The position numbers and the translations under genes were made by a program. Below, one piece after another: positions 1 to 9,715 of a stretch of 64,000 bases of DNA (position 1 is the first letter of the stretch; the number at the start of each line of letters is the position of its first letter). Under the pieces are notes generated by a model. That model made no database searches, was not told where the DNA came from, and saw only the letters and a program-made list of their open reading frames with translations. Origin of the DNA: Jeotgalibacillus malaysiensis. GTDB lineage: Bacteria; Bacillota; Bacilli; Bacillales; Jeotgalibacillaceae. The stretch lies in the NCBI GenBank assembly GCA_000818095.1, contig CP009416.1:1906501-1970500 (forward strand), given 5' to 3'.

Positions 1-163
1 AAGCGGATTGCAGGCTGAAGAAATTCTTCAGAATAAACGTGCAAACCTGATTTTTATTGCACGAGAGCTGCTAAGAGACCCTTATTGGGCAAGAACTGCT
101 GCACTTGAATTAAAGACGTCAATTGAATCACTTGAACAATATAAGCGGGGTTGGGTATTTTAA
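1..163 (+). CDS. namA: NADPH dehydrogenase NamA (YqjM family), C-terminal fragment
   Basis: Only the last 53 codons are inside the window; the gene begins upstream. The frame opens at base 2 and stops with TAA at 161-163. The fragment contains the [13 protein letters not shown] stretch and ends QYKRGWVF, matching the C-terminus of YqjM/NamA old yellow enzymes (…LLRNPY…QYERGW). These FMN enzymes reduce the C=C bond of enones and some nitro compounds with NADPH. A strong terminator follows within 5 bases of the stop. The family call rests on the C-terminal signature alone, but position next to rnz and zwf fits the bacillus gene order. Confidence 0.8.
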   Translation, partial: SGLQAEEILQNKRANLIFIARELLRDPYWARTAALELKTSIESLEQYKRGWVF

Positions 164-167
164 TGAG

Positions 168-203
168 CAGCACACTGATGAATAATCATCAGTGTGCTGT
201 TTT
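168..203 (+). terminator. Rho-independent terminator of namA
   Basis: A perfect 13-bp stem (168-180 with 187-199), loop AATAAT, is followed by a T run at 200-203. It ends at the stop codon of convergent rnz, so it probably separates the two transcripts. Confidence 0.85.
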
Positions 204-1114
204 CAAATATCTTCTTCAAGCAGGTCATGCGCAAGATAACTACTCGGCATAATTTCTCTGGCCTGATTTAGAAGTTCCTGCTCTTTCCCATCAGCATACC
301 TGGCACTGATATGTGTCAGCCAGAGTTTTTTTACACCGGCAACTACTGCAACTTCTGCCGCCTGGACTGCTGTAGAGTGGTAATAGTCATAGGCCATCTC
401 CGCATTTTCCGATCCGAACGTTGCTTCATGTATAAGAATATCTGCCTCTCTTGCAAGCTCTACTGCAGCCTCACATTTTCTTGTATCCCCTGCAACTGCA
501 ATCACTTTTCCTTTTATCGGCGCTTCAATAAAATCATTACCATTAATTAACTGTCCTTCCCATTCAATTGTCTCTCCATTTTTCAGCTTTTTATATGCAG
601 GACCCGGGTGAATACCCAACTGCTGCAGTTTTTCAGCGTTCAGTCTGCCCGGTCTATCCTTCTCCTGAACTCTATAGCCATATGAGGGTATGACATGCTC
701 AAGTTTTTTGACAGAGAGAATAAAATCCTCTTCATCAAAAATTTCTCCGTCATTAACTTCTATGATCTCGAGTTCATATTTTAAATATGTTCTGCTTAGT
801 TTAAGTGAAGTCGTAATGTAATCTTTAATTCCCTCAGGACCATAAACTGTCAGAGGTTCTGTACCCCCCTGAAAGGATCGGCTTCCAAGAAATCCAGGCA
901 GGCCGAAGATATGATCCCCGTGCAGATGGGTCACAAAAATTTTCTTTACTCTCCTTGGCTTAATTGTTGTATGAAGAATTTGATGCTGGGTTGCTTCACC
1001 GCAGTCAAACAGCCAGATATCGCCGTGTTTATTGATCTGTCTTAATGCAAACGAAGAAACATTCCGTTCTTTCCCGGGCACGCCGGCACCGGTACCTAAA
1101 AAATGCATGCGCAT
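203..1114 (-). CDS. rnz: Ribonuclease Z
   Basis: tRNase Z cleaves the 3' trailer from tRNA precursors lacking an encoded CCA. The 303-residue product has the metallo-beta-lactamase zinc motif HLHGDH at residues 63-68, an early LGTGAG motif, the GSRSFQGG exosite/loop region, a downstream AGDTR aspartate and THISARY near the C-terminus. Length and motif positions match B. subtilis RnZ closely. The ATG is preceded by AGGAGG 7 nt away. It is transcribed alone, divergent from zwf and convergent with namA. Confidence 0.97.
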   Translation of the reverse strand: MRMHFLGTGAGVPGKERNVSSFALRQINKHGDIWLFDCGEATQHQILHTTIKPRRVKKIFVTHLHGDHIFGLPGFLGSRSFQGGTEPLTVYGPEGIKDYITTSLKLSRTYLKYELEIIEVNDGEIFDEEDFILSVKKLEHVIPSYGYRVQEKDRPGRLNAEKLQQLGIHPGPAYKKLKNGETIEWEGQLINGNDFIEAPIKGKVIAVAGDTRKCEAAVELAREADILIHEATFGSENAEMAYDYYHSTAVQAAEVAVVAGVKKLWLTHISARYADGKEQELLNQAREIMPSSYLAHDLLEEDI

Positions 1115-1198
1115 AATTTTCCTCCTTTATATGTAACCATTGTCTTTGCTTAAGTTGTTAAAATTGTTCTGCCTGTATGTTCAAGTTCTGCGTAAAGG

Positions 1199-1227
1199 TT
1201 GCATCTCTTACAAACCCGCTATACAAT
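1199..1227 (+). promoter_or_regulatory. Sigma-A-type promoter of zwf
   Basis: TTGCAT (1199-1204), a 17-bp spacer and TACAAT (1222-1227) lie about 60 bp upstream of the zwf start. Read by eye only. Confidence 0.6.
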
Positions 1228-1284
1228 TTAGATATTGTATTTCCGGCTAATGGCCGAATTGAATAATAAAGTGAGGTCCTGAAA

Positions 1285-2778
1285 GTGAAACAGACATCTA
1301 CACCCCCAACATTAATTATGATTTTTGGCGCAACCGGAGACCTTGCTAAACGCAAATTGTACCCTTCATTATATCAGCTTTATCTGAAAGGTAGCTTAGA
1401 AAAACAATTTGCAGTGCTTGGTATCGGACGGCGTGAATGGACAAATGATCAGTTCATACAGCACATTCGCGATTCCTTAACACAAGCCTCAAGTAATCAT
1501 GACGAGATTGAGTCGTTTATTGAGCATTGTGTTTATGAGTCACATGATGTGGAAGATTCCTCATCATACATAAAACTAAAAGATAAAGCGAATGAATTAG
1601 ATGAGAAGTTTGATCTAAAAGGAAACAGAATCTTTTATCTGGCAATGGCACCGGAATTTTTCGGTACGATTACAGATCATTTAAAAGCTGATGGTCTGAC
1701 TGATAATGATGGATTCTGCCGACTGGTAATTGAAAAACCGTTTGGTCATAACCTGCCATCTGCTAATGCATTAAATGATCAGATCAGACAATCCTTCCCG
1801 GAAGAGTCAATTTACCGGATTGATCATTACCTCGGAAAAGAAATGGTACAGAATATTGAGGTCATCCGTTTTGCCAATGCTTTATTCGAGCCTTTGTGGA
1901 ACAGCCGTTTCATTTCAAATATCCAGATTACATCCTCTGAGGTTCTTGGTGTTGAAGAACGTGGCCGGTATTATGAAAAAAGTGGTGCTTTAAGAGATAT
2001 GGTACAAAACCACATGCTTCAAATGGTGGCACTGCTTGCAATGGAACCGCCAATCAGCCTGAGCACAGATGAGATCAGGAGTGAAAAAGTCCGCGCTTTA
2101 CGCTCGCTTCGCTCAATTGAGGGCAGTGAAGTGGATGACTATTTCGTCAGAGGGCAATATGGTCCTGATCATAAGGGTGAACAAAAAGGCTATCGCGATA
2201 ATGCGAATGTGAACCCTGAGTCTAATACTGAAACGTATGTAGCCGGTAAAGTTATGATTGACAACTTCCGCTGGGCAGGCGTACCGTTTTATATCCGCAC
2301 AGGAAAAAGCATGGCAGTTAAATCAACAAAAATCGTAGTCCAGTTCAAAGATATCCCTATGAACCTTTACTACAATAAAGAACATTCCCTTGATCCAAAC
2401 CTTCTTGTCATTCACATTCAGCCTGATGAAGGCATCACGCTGCATCTGAATGCGAAGAAAACGGCTCAGGGAATCGATACAGACAGCGTTAAGTTAAGTT
2501 ACTCAGCAAGCAGTATTGACGGTATTAACACGCCTGAAGCCTACGAAAAGCTGTTACTGGATTGTATTCTTGGTGATGCGACAAACTTTACACATTGGGA
2601 TGAGGTTAGGCATTCATGGAGCTTTGTAGATAAGATCTCTGATCACTGGGAAAAAACGCAGGATAAAACATTCCCGAATTACTTTGCAGGTTCAATGGGA
2701 CCTGAAAGAAGCGACTGGCTACTTGAAAAAGACGGCTTTGAATGGTGGCCGATCGGTGAGCTTGATGTAGAAGAATAA
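1285..2778 (+). CDS. zwf: Glucose-6-phosphate 1-dehydrogenase
   Basis: Oxidises glucose 6-phosphate to 6-phosphogluconolactone with NADP+, the entry step of the oxidative pentose phosphate pathway. The 497-residue protein has the dinucleotide motif [11 protein letters not shown] near residue 15, the active-site signature RIDHYLGKE from residue 178, and IEKPFGHNL before it. The start is GTG (codes MKQTS), with AGGT 7-8 nt upstream. gndA, the third oxidative step, lies 0.8 kb away on the other strand; no 6-phosphogluconolactonase gene is seen here. A strong terminator follows. Confidence 0.98.
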   Translation: MKQTSTPPTLIMIFGATGDLAKRKLYPSLYQLYLKGSLEKQFAVLGIGRREWTNDQFIQHIRDSLTQASSNHDEIESFIEHCVYESHDVEDSSSYIKLKDKANELDEKFDLKGNRIFYLAMAPEFFGTITDHLKADGLTDNDGFCRLVIEKPFGHNLPSANALNDQIRQSFPEESIYRIDHYLGKEMVQNIEVIRFANALFEPLWNSRFISNIQITSSEVLGVEERGRYYEKSGALRDMVQNHMLQMVALLAMEPPISLSTDEIRSEKVRALRSLRSIEGSEVDDYFVRGQYGPDHKGEQKGYRDNANVNPESNTETYVAGKVMIDNFRWAGVPFYIRTGKSMAVKSTKIVVQFKDIPMNLYYNKEHSLDPNLLVIHIQPDEGITLHLNAKKTAQGIDTDSVKLSYSASSIDGINTPEAYEKLLLDCILGDATNFTHWDEVRHSWSFVDKISDHWEKTQDKTFPNYFAGSMGPERSDWLLEKDGFEWWPIGELDVEE

Positions 2779-2788
2779 ACGAATATGA

Positions 2789-2825
2789 TTCCCGTCCGGA
2801 TAATTATCTCGGGCGGGAGTTTTTT
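2789..2825 (+). terminator. Terminator of zwf
   Basis: A GC-rich 10-bp stem with two G-U pairs (2789-2798 with 2810-2819) is followed by six T residues at 2820-2825. Confidence 0.9.
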
Positions 2826-3136
2826 GTGGAACAAATTTATTACTTAGGCAGTGATAGAAGTCTGTTTGAAGGTGACTTCAGTTAACGGATGAAGGTTGGC
2901 TGAGCAGAATTCCTTCATTTCACGAGATTATCAATCAATCTGAATTTCATTGCATCACTCTTAGGTTCAATTCTATCAATCCCGAAATTTTTTACTTCAT
3001 GGTGATACAGACGATCATATTACATTCATTTTGAACGTTATATCCTTCAGCACATTTATTATTTGCTTCACTTATCATATCGATCCCTTCATACACCCTG
3101 CCCGTATCCCCCGAATACCTGCCTACTTTTTTACAT
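2826..3136 (-). other. About 310 bp without an intact gene; possible coding remnant
   Basis: No ORF with a convincing start is present. On the minus strand two short open stretches in different frames, about 3138-2992 and 3015-2915, read like pieces of one small protein (for example KVGRYSGDTGRVYEG, then IEPKSDAMKFRLIDNLV). They could be a decayed gene joined by a frameshift. I do not recognise the family and cannot exclude chance. Confidence 0.2.
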
Positions 3137-3172
3137 AAAAAAAGTAAGACGGATCATACCGTCCTACTTTTT
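3137..3172 (-). terminator. Terminator of the DoxX-like gene, overlapping its 3' end
   Basis: Stem of about 14 bp with one mismatch (3138-3152 with 3159-3172); on the minus strand it ends in seven T residues. The last five codons and the stop of the gene form part of the stem. Confidence 0.7.
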
Positions 3173-3510
3173 GATATATTCCATGCCCATTTGATCAGCG
3201 GAATTTGAAAGAGTACCCTTCCCCATAGTGCAGCTGGCATCCTTTTACCCGCTATCTTGAAGTTTTTCTGAGCCATATAAATATTAGCAGGCCATACTGC
3301 CACTAAAAACAGAGCGAGTCCTTTTCCTGCAAACTTAGCTCCTTTATTAAAAACAAGCATGGCGCCAAGCACAACTTCAATCACACCGGTTATATAGACA
3401 ATCGCTTTTTTAAACGGAAGAACGGGAGGAACAATCTTTCTGAAATTCTTTTCTTTAAAGAAATGCATGATCCCTGCACACAAAACAATCGCACCATATA
3501 TTCTTCTCAT
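3154..3510 (-). CDS. DoxX-like small membrane protein
   Basis: A 118-residue hydrophobic protein with about four predicted membrane segments (near residues 1-16, 36-55, 62-80 and 93-112), basic loops and the pattern GVIEVVLGAMLV, all typical of DoxX/DUF-type four-helix membrane proteins. These are often linked to redox or thiol homeostasis, but no biochemical role can be read from this sequence. Monocistronic: it has its own terminator and is separated from gndA by another. Family assignment is by overall pattern only. Confidence 0.55.
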   Translation of the reverse strand: MRRIYGAIVLCAGIMHFFKEKNFRKIVPPVLPFKKAIVYITGVIEVVLGAMLVFNKGAKFAGKGLALFLVAVWPANIYMAQKNFKIAGKRMPAALWGRVLFQIPLIKWAWNISKSRTV

Positions 3511-3529
3511 GATTAGCTCTCCATTCTAT

Positions 3530-3564
3530 AAAACCCGCCTCTCAAACTGAAGAGAAGAGGCGGG
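3530..3564 (-). terminator. Terminator of gndA
   Basis: A 9-bp perfect stem (3534-3542 with 3556-3564) is followed on the minus strand by TTTT (3530-3533). Confidence 0.75.
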
Positions 3565-3570
3565 TATATA

Positions 3571-4980
3571 TTATTCCATCCATTCAGTATGGAATGTACC
3601 TTCTTTGTCAACTCTTTCATACGTATGAGCACCGAAGTAGTCGCGCTGCGCCTGAATCAGGTTAGCCGGCAGAACTGCTGTGCGGTAGCTGTCATAGTAA
3701 GACAATGCTGTAGAGAATCCAGGTACCGGAATACCATTTTTCACTGCAAGTGCAATCACATCACGAAGTGCACTCTGATAGTTCTCAACGATGTCTTTAA
3801 AGTAATCATCAAGCATCAGGTTCGTGAGCTTTGGATCTCTGTCATAGGCTTCTTTAATTTTCTGAAGGAACTGTGCACGGATGATACAACCTCCGCGGAA
3901 GATCATAGCAATTTCCCCGAATTTAAGGTCCCAGTTATACTCTTCAGAAGCGGCTCTCATCTGCGCAAAGCCTTGAGCGTATGATGCAATCTTAGACATA
4001 TACAATGCGCGTCTGATTGCTTCAACCCACTCATTTTTATCTTCTTCAGGAAGCTTTGGTTCCGGACCATTTAAAATGCCGCTAGCTTTTACACGTTCAT
4101 CTTTAAGTGCAGAGATAAATCTTGCAAATACAGACTCTGTAATAATTGGAAGCGGAGTCCCAAGGTCCAGCGCGCTCTGGCTCGTCCATTTACCTGTTCC
4201 TTTTTGCCCTGCTTTATCAAGGATGACATCGACCATCGGTTTACCTGTTTCTTCATCATACTTTTTAAAAATATCAGCAGTGATTTCGATCAGATAGCTG
4301 TCAAGTTCTCCTTTATTCCATTCAGAAAATACTTCATGCAGCGCTTCTGCATCCAGTCCGAGTACCTGCTTCATCAGGAAATAAGACTCTGCAATCAGCT
4401 GCATATCCGCATATTCAATGCCGTTATGCACCATTTTCACATAGTGTCCCGCTCCATCAGGACCAATATATGTGCTGCATGCTTCTCCGTTTACTTTTGC
4501 AGAGATTTCATTAAAAATCGGCGCAACAAGGTCATACGCTTCTTTTTGTCCGCCAGGCATGATTGAAGGCCCTGTCAGTGCACCTTCTTCACCACCCGAT
4601 ACACCTGTACCGATAAAGTGAACACCATATTCACTCAGCTCTTTATTACGGCGGATTGTATCGCGGTAGAAGGTGTTACCACCATCAATCAGGATATCTC
4701 CTTTATCAAGGAGTGGAAGCAATCCTGAGATCGTTGCATCTGTTGCAGGACCTGCTTTAACCATCAGCATGATTTTTCTCGGTGTTTCAAGAGAATCCAC
4801 GAACTCTTCAAGACTGTATGTACCGTGGATCTGCTTTCCTTCAGATTCTTTTAACATATCATCAACTTTTTCAGAAGACCGGTTATAGACAGCTACTGAG
4901 AATCCTCTGCTTTCAATATTCCATGCAAGGTTTTTACCCATTACCGCTAGACCAACAACGCCAAACTGGTGTTTTGACAT
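3571..4980 (-). CDS. gndA: 6-phosphogluconate dehydrogenase (decarboxylating)
   Basis: Converts 6-phosphogluconate to ribulose 5-phosphate and CO2, producing NADPH. The N-terminal Rossmann motif [12 protein letters not shown], the substrate signature ending [13 protein letters not shown] and the all-helical C-terminal dimer domain are present. About 469 residues, normal for the family. I start it at the ATG of MSKHQFG (4980), which sits 6 nt after AAAGGAAG; an in-frame TTG two codons earlier is less likely. With zwf it supplies NADPH and pentose phosphate. Confidence 0.97.
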   Translation of the reverse strand: MSKHQFGVVGLAVMGKNLAWNIESRGFSVAVYNRSSEKVDDMLKESEGKQIHGTYSLEEFVDSLETPRKIMLMVKAGPATDATISGLLPLLDKGDILIDGGNTFYRDTIRRNKELSEYGVHFIGTGVSGGEEGALTGPSIMPGGQKEAYDLVAPIFNEISAKVNGEACSTYIGPDGAGHYVKMVHNGIEYADMQLIAESYFLMKQVLGLDAEALHEVFSEWNKGELDSYLIEITADIFKKYDEETGKPMVDVILDKAGQKGTGKWTSQSALDLGTPLPIITESVFARFISALKDERVKASGILNGPEPKLPEEDKNEWVEAIRRALYMSKIASYAQGFAQMRAASEEYNWDLKFGEIAMIFRGGCIIRAQFLQKIKEAYDRDPKLTNLMLDDYFKDIVENYQSALRDVIALAVKNGIPVPGFSTALSYYDSYRTAVLPANLIQAQRDYFGAHTYERVDKEGTFHTEWME

Positions 4981-5064
4981 AATCAACTTCCTTTCTTTAA
5001 TTCGTTCTCCCTTTGATCCTAAACTATTGTATCATTAAACGCGAAAAAATCTAATCAGGACCTT

Positions 5065-6291
5065 TTAATCGTGGTCATCCAGGAAATCTTTACTGAAACT
5101 TGTTTCAGCATTCTGATGATTTTTAGAGCTTTTAAGTCCACGGGTCAAAATACCCTTCCCATGCTTTTCTTCCAGTTCTCTCATTACTTTTTCAACTGGT
5201 TCATACTTTACGTCTTCCTTATAGGAAAAAAGATTAATCTGCTTATATGCATGACTTTTATCTGCCAGATCCTGAACAGTTACACCAAGCAGCCTCACAG
5301 GTGTACCATTCCAGTGCTTAAGAAAAAGTGATTTAGCGTGCTCTGCTATATGGACCTGTTCGTATAAGGGATGACTGAGCGTTAAGCTTCGTGTAATTGT
5401 TTTTCTGTTTTTAAAGCGGATCATGACCTGAAGACCATAACCAAGCATTTGTTTGGATCTTAACCGCTCACTGACTTTGGCTGAAAGCTGCTCAATGATT
5501 TTTAATAGTTCATTCTGATTTGTCAGGTCTCTTGGCAGCGTGGTTGAGTTTCCGACACTTTTAAAGTCATATACACTTTCAGGATCAACCTTTCTTTCAT
5601 CTACTCCATTTGCTCTGCTTCTAAGCTTCAAACCATTCATACCCAAAAGAGACTTCAATTGTATTTCTTCAGCCCGGGCAAGATCTCCGATTGTGCTAAT
5701 AGATAGGGCCGCAAGCTTTTCAGCAGTTTTCTCCCCAACCCCATGCATTTCTCTAATTGGCAGCGGCCAAAGTTTTTCCCGGATCTCTCTTTTGCGAATC
5801 ACTGTAATCCCCATTGGCTTTTTCATATCTGATGCCATTTTAGATAGAAATTTATTTGGCGAAACTCCTATACTGCAAGGCAGGTCGAGCTCTCTTAAGA
5901 TACGATCCTGAATCTCTTTTATCAGTTCCACCGGATTTCCGCTCAAATCAGTTATATCCATATAACCTTCATCAATTGATACCGGCTCAACAAGCTCTGT
6001 ATAGCTTCTTAAAAGATCAAACATTGCTTTTGATGCCTGTCGGTATTTGGTGAAATCCGGTCTCAAAACAATTAACTCAGGACATAATTTTAACGCTTCA
6101 TGTACCTGCATGGTTGTTTTTACACCTTTGCTTCTGGCTTCATAACTGCATGTGACGACAATCCCTCTGCGTTCTTCAGGATTACCGGCAATAGCAATCG
6201 GTTTCCCTTTCAGTTCCGGCTGATGAGCAGCTTCCACTGAAGCATAAAAGCTGTTCATATCTATATGTAGTATTATTTTGGCTTTACTCAT
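5065..6291 (-). CDS. dinB: DNA polymerase IV (Y-family translesion polymerase)
   Basis: Error-prone lesion-bypass polymerase. The palm motifs HIDMNSFYASVE at the N-terminus and SIDEGYMDIT about residue 100 supply the three metal-binding acidic residues. GVSPNKFLSKMASDMKKP and the helix-hairpin-helix MHGVGEKTAEKL follow, then the little-finger domain. Length about 408 residues is typical of DinB/PolY1. Start chosen at ATG 6291 with AGGA upstream; a TTG directly before is possible. No LexA (DinR) box was recognised upstream by eye. Confidence 0.95.
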   Translation of the reverse strand: MSKAKIILHIDMNSFYASVEAAHQPELKGKPIAIAGNPEERRGIVVTCSYEARSKGVKTTMQVHEALKLCPELIVLRPDFTKYRQASKAMFDLLRSYTELVEPVSIDEGYMDITDLSGNPVELIKEIQDRILRELDLPCSIGVSPNKFLSKMASDMKKPMGITVIRKREIREKLWPLPIREMHGVGEKTAEKLAALSISTIGDLARAEEIQLKSLLGMNGLKLRSRANGVDERKVDPESVYDFKSVGNSTTLPRDLTNQNELLKIIEQLSAKVSERLRSKQMLGYGLQVMIRFKNRKTITRSLTLSHPLYEQVHIAEHAKSLFLKHWNGTPVRLLGVTVQDLADKSHAYKQINLFSYKEDVKYEPVEKVMRELEEKHGKGILTRGLKSSKNHQNAETSFSKDFLDDHD

Positions 6292-6340
6292 CAACTCAGT
6301 CCTTTCATTTCTCTATACAGATTTTACATGAAATTAACCT

Positions 6341-6370
6341 AAAAAAAAATGTTCCTGTATACAGGAACAT
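6341..6370 (-). terminator. Terminator after the CheW-domain gene
   Basis: A perfect 22-bp palindrome (6349-6370) is followed on the minus strand by a run of nine T residues (6341-6349). Confidence 0.85.
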
Positions 6371-6383
6371 GCATGTTAGTATT

Positions 6384-6863
6384 TCACAATGACTCTGAGG
6401 TTTTCATCTGCAGCATATAATCTCTGATTTCTTTCATGCCCTGGAGATTTTCTGTCAGTATTTCCGGATCAATGATTGTAATCAGTCGATCTTCAAGTTG
6501 TGCTACACCTTTAAAATATTCAGTCTGTTTGTATGCTGCAAGACCGATTTGCTTCAGCTGATTTGAAGGAATATCAACAATTTCTTTCGCATCTTTCACG
6601 CGGACTGCGAGCGACAACTGTGCTGTTTTAACGACCAGCATCTTCACATCTGATTCAGTTAACTGCCTGCGATAAAGAATTTGTTCAAAATCCAGTACCG
6701 GAACTAACTCTCCTCTTACTTGAGTGATTCCCGGCATATATTCAGGAAGATGCGGTACAGCAGTGATTTTTTCCTCTTTTTCGATTGATATAATATTATG
6801 TATGGAAATTGCATACTCCTCACTTCCACAGGTAAAAACGACAGCTTTAAATCCATCAGACAT
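6384..6863 (-). CDS. CheW-like domain protein
   Basis: A single CheW domain of 159 residues: the N-terminal FTCGSEEYAISIHNIISIEK strand pair, the PHLPEYMPGITQVRGELVPVLDF core typical of CheW, and ILYRRQ… / AVRVKDAKEIVDI in the second subdomain. CheW couples chemoreceptors to the CheA kinase at the membrane. No other chemotaxis gene is nearby, so it is an orphan here; it could be the cell's main CheW, a second adaptor, or a CheV lacking its receiver. Start ATG is preceded by GGGGG at about 9 nt, and a terminator follows. Confidence 0.85.
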   Translation of the reverse strand: MSDGFKAVVFTCGSEEYAISIHNIISIEKEEKITAVPHLPEYMPGITQVRGELVPVLDFEQILYRRQLTESDVKMLVVKTAQLSLAVRVKDAKEIVDIPSNQLKQIGLAAYKQTEYFKGVAQLEDRLITIIDPEILTENLQGMKEIRDYMLQMKTSESL

Positions 6864-6965
6864 AACCTTTTACCCCCTTTAATTACATGATACTAATGTA
6901 CCATATAGTGAATTTATTTGCGAATGTTTAACAGTTTACATAATATAATTATATTAATCCTAAAT

Positions 6966-6990
6966 AAAAAGCGGGATAACCCCGCTTTTT
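6966..6990 (-). terminator. Terminator of the M20 peptidase gene
   Basis: Ten-bp stem (6966-6975 with 6981-6990), loop ATAAC, starting at the stop codon; the stem arm ends in T residues on the minus strand. Confidence 0.8.
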
Positions 6991-8110
6991 ATTTATTACT
7001 TTCAATCACAATTTGTGTTAATAATTCGCTTAATTTCACCAGTTCTTCAACCGGCATACGTTCATTTGTTGTGTGAATCTCTTCATATCCTACTGCGAGG
7101 TTAACAGTCGGTACACCCATGCCTGCAATGACATTGGCATCACTTCCACCTCCACTAGTCAGCAATTCAGAAGTTCTGCCAATTTCTTTAGCAGCCCGTT
7201 TTGCAAGCTGAACAACGTGATCTTTTTCACCGAATTTAAATCCTGGGTACATGACCTGAATCTCTACTTCAGCTTTGCCACCCATTTCTTCTGCCGCATC
7301 TTCAAATGCTTTTTTCATTGCTGCAGCCTGCTTTTCCATTTTTTCAGGCACCAGTGATCTTGCTTCAGCCAGTACATCAACCCTGTCACAAACAATATTA
7401 GTTGCACTTCCACCTTCGAAACGACCGATATTCGCAGTTGTTTCTTCATCCAGTCGTCCAAGCTCCATATTCGCAATTGCTTTCGATGCAATGGTGATAG
7501 CAGAGACACCTTTTTCCGGTGCGACGCCAGCATGAGCGGTTTTACCGTGAATAACTGCTTTTATTTTTGCCTGAGTAGGTGCAGCCACGATAATGTTTCC
7601 TACCTGACCATCACTGTCGACTGCATATCCGTATTTTGCTGTTACATAAGATGGATCAAGTGCTTTTGCACCAACAAGACCCGATTCTTCTCCTGCTGTA
7701 ATAATAAATTGAATATCGCCGTGCTTAATATTGTGCTCTTTCAGCTGATGAATCATTTCAATCATCGCTGCGATACCTGCTTTATCATCCGCGCCAAGGA
7801 TCGTAGTGCCATCAGAATAAATATACCCGTCTTCTTTAATCACAGGCTTAATTCCTTTACCAGGCGTCACAGTATCCATATGTGAAGTGAAATAAATGGT
7901 ATCTGCTGACTGGTCTTCACCTTTTAATGTGATAATCAGATTATTAGCACCATGACCTGTCTCTCTCATGCTATCATCTTCCTGAATATCACAGCCGAGT
8001 TCTGTAAATATTTTCTTCAGTACTTTAGAAATCTCTGCTTCATATTTCGTTTCTGAATCCACTTTGACCAGTTCAAGAAATTGATTTACAACGCGTTCCT
8101 TATTCATCAT
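6989..8110 (-). CDS. M20-family peptidase, tripeptidase T-like (YqjE type)
   Basis: Dinuclear zinc aminopeptidase family. Metal and catalytic motifs are visible: FTSHMDTVTPG (His, catalytic Asp), GADDKAGIAAMIE (bridging Asp), TAGEESGLVGAK (catalytic Glu pair), YAVDSDG, and HTTNERM near the C-terminus. The 373-residue length and the HAGVAPEKG dimerisation lid match the PepT-like YqjE group. Start MMNKER follows GGAGG. It probably trims peptides in the cytosol; the substrate is not deducible. Confidence 0.88.
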   Translation of the reverse strand: MMNKERVVNQFLELVKVDSETKYEAEISKVLKKIFTELGCDIQEDDSMRETGHGANNLIITLKGEDQSADTIYFTSHMDTVTPGKGIKPVIKEDGYIYSDGTTILGADDKAGIAAMIEMIHQLKEHNIKHGDIQFIITAGEESGLVGAKALDPSYVTAKYGYAVDSDGQVGNIIVAAPTQAKIKAVIHGKTAHAGVAPEKGVSAITIASKAIANMELGRLDEETTANIGRFEGGSATNIVCDRVDVLAEARSLVPEKMEKQAAAMKKAFEDAAEEMGGKAEVEIQVMYPGFKFGEKDHVVQLAKRAAKEIGRTSELLTSGGGSDANVIAGMGVPTVNLAVGYEEIHTTNERMPVEELVKLSELLTQIVIESNK

Positions 8111-8164
8111 AAAACCTCCACTATTACATGCTAAGATTTTAGTATAACGAAGAATGGCTCTTAA

Positions 8165-9715
8165 TTACAGCGGTATGTTACCGTGCTTCTTCTTCGGGCG
8201 GTCTTCATGTTTGTTTCTCATCATTTCAAGCCCCTGTATGAGCTTTATTCTTGTCTCCCTCGGGTCAATTACATCATCAACCATTCCTCTTGAGGCAGCG
8301 ACAAATGGATTAGCAAACTTTTCACGATATTCTTCGATCTTTTGTGCACGCATCGCTTCAGGGTTTTCGCTACTTGCAATCTCTTTTGCAAAAATGATAT
8401 TTGCTGCTCCCTGAGGACCCATAACAGCGATTTCTGCATTTGGCCAAGCAAATACAAGGTCAGCACCGATTGATTTGCTGTTTAGTGCCACATAAGCCCC
8501 ACCATACGCTTTACGAAGAATCACTGTCATTTTTGGTACGGTTGCTTCAGAATAGGCATATAAAATTTTAGCACCGTGTCTGATAATGCCACCATGCTCC
8601 TGCTTGATGCCAGGGAAGAAACCGGTCACATCTTCAAACGTAATGATCGGAATATTGAATGAGTCACAAAAACGGATAAACCTTGATGCTTTATCGCTTG
8701 AATCAATATCAAGACCACCTGCCATCACTTTAGGCTGGTTACAAACAAGACCAACTGTTTCTCCTTTTATTCTTGCAAAGCCAACTACAATATTGCGTGC
8801 AAATTCTTTTTGCACTTCCATGAAGGATCCTTTATCAACAACGTGATCGAGAACAATACGCACATCATAGGGGCGAAGCGGATCAAAAGGGATAGCGTCT
8901 GCGAGGTCAGGTCTGTCATCAGATTCATGATCGTAATCCGCTACCGGCGGCTGCTCTTCATTTGATTGCGGCAGGTAACTCAGCAGCTGTCTAACCTGCT
9001 CAAGCGTTTCCTGTTCAGTTTCCGCACGAAAATGAGCATTTCCGCTAATCGCATTATGTATTTTCGATCCGCCCAAATCTTCAGATGAAATTTTTTCGCC
9101 TGTCACCGTTTCAATTACTTTTGGACCGGTAATAAACATCTGACTTGTTTTATCTACCATAAATACAAAATCAGTGATCGCAGGTGAATACACGGCTCCT
9201 CCTGCGCATGGCCCCATTATTACAGAGATCTGTGGCATAACCCCTGAATAAATTGAATTCCGGTAAAAAATCTGACCGTATCCATCCAGTGAAACAACAC
9301 CTTCCTGAATACGTGCGCCTCCGGAATCATTTAACCCGATAAAAGGTGCTCTGTTCTTTGCTGCAAGATCCATAACATTCGCAATTTTAGCTGCGTGCAT
9401 TTCACCCAATGCCCCACCAAATACAGTGAAGTCCTGTGAAAATAGATAGATCGGCCGGCCGTTTACTTTCCCGTAGCCTGTCACTACCCCATCTCCAGGT
9501 CCTTTTTGAGTTTCCATTCCAAAGTCGCCGCACCTGTGTTCAATAAAAGGATTTAACTCAACAAATGAGCCTTCATCAACAAGAAGATCGATTCTTTCAC
9601 GCGCAGTCAGCTTTCCTTTTTCATGCTGCCTGTCAATCCGCTCATCACCGCCGCCAAGTTCAATTTCTCTTCTTCTATCATACAATTCATTTATTTTTTC
9701 AAACATATCACTCAT
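8165..9715 (-). CDS. mmdA: Propionyl-CoA/methylmalonyl-CoA carboxyltransferase beta chain
   Basis: Carboxyltransferase subunit of acyl-CoA carboxylase, adding a biotin-borne carboxyl to propionyl-CoA to give (S)-methylmalonyl-CoA. Crotonase-fold motifs are clear: GGARIQEGVVSLDGYGQIF, MGPCAGGAVYSPA, GGLDIDSSDKASRFIRFCD and AYGGAYVALNSK. The likely start is ATG 9715 (MSDMFEK, 516 residues), overlapping the mce stop and preceded by GGAGG; a longer frame to 9754 would overlap mce by 47 bp. No dedicated biotin carboxylase lies beside it; AccC/AccB at 44-46 kb could serve as partner, which is inference. Confidence 0.94.
   Translation of the reverse strand: MSDMFEKINELYDRRREIELGGGDERIDRQHEKGKLTARERIDLLVDEGSFVELNPFIEHRCGDFGMETQKGPGDGVVTGYGKVNGRPIYLFSQDFTVFGGALGEMHAAKIANVMDLAAKNRAPFIGLNDSGGARIQEGVVSLDGYGQIFYRNSIYSGVMPQISVIMGPCAGGAVYSPAITDFVFMVDKTSQMFITGPKVIETVTGEKISSEDLGGSKIHNAISGNAHFRAETEQETLEQVRQLLSYLPQSNEEQPPVADYDHESDDRPDLADAIPFDPLRPYDVRIVLDHVVDKGSFMEVQKEFARNIVVGFARIKGETVGLVCNQPKVMAGGLDIDSSDKASRFIRFCDSFNIPIITFEDVTGFFPGIKQEHGGIIRHGAKILYAYSEATVPKMTVILRKAYGGAYVALNSKSIGADLVFAWPNAEIAVMGPQGAANIIFAKEIASSENPEAMRAQKIEEYREKFANPFVAASRGMVDDVIDPRETRIKLIQGLEMMRNKHEDRPKKKHGNIPL

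Noticed and set aside
7532-7885. Plus-strand 117-codon ORF inside the M20 peptidase gene
   Set aside because: Antisense shadow of a conserved gene; composition (Cys, Phe, Asn rich) typical of non-coding frames.
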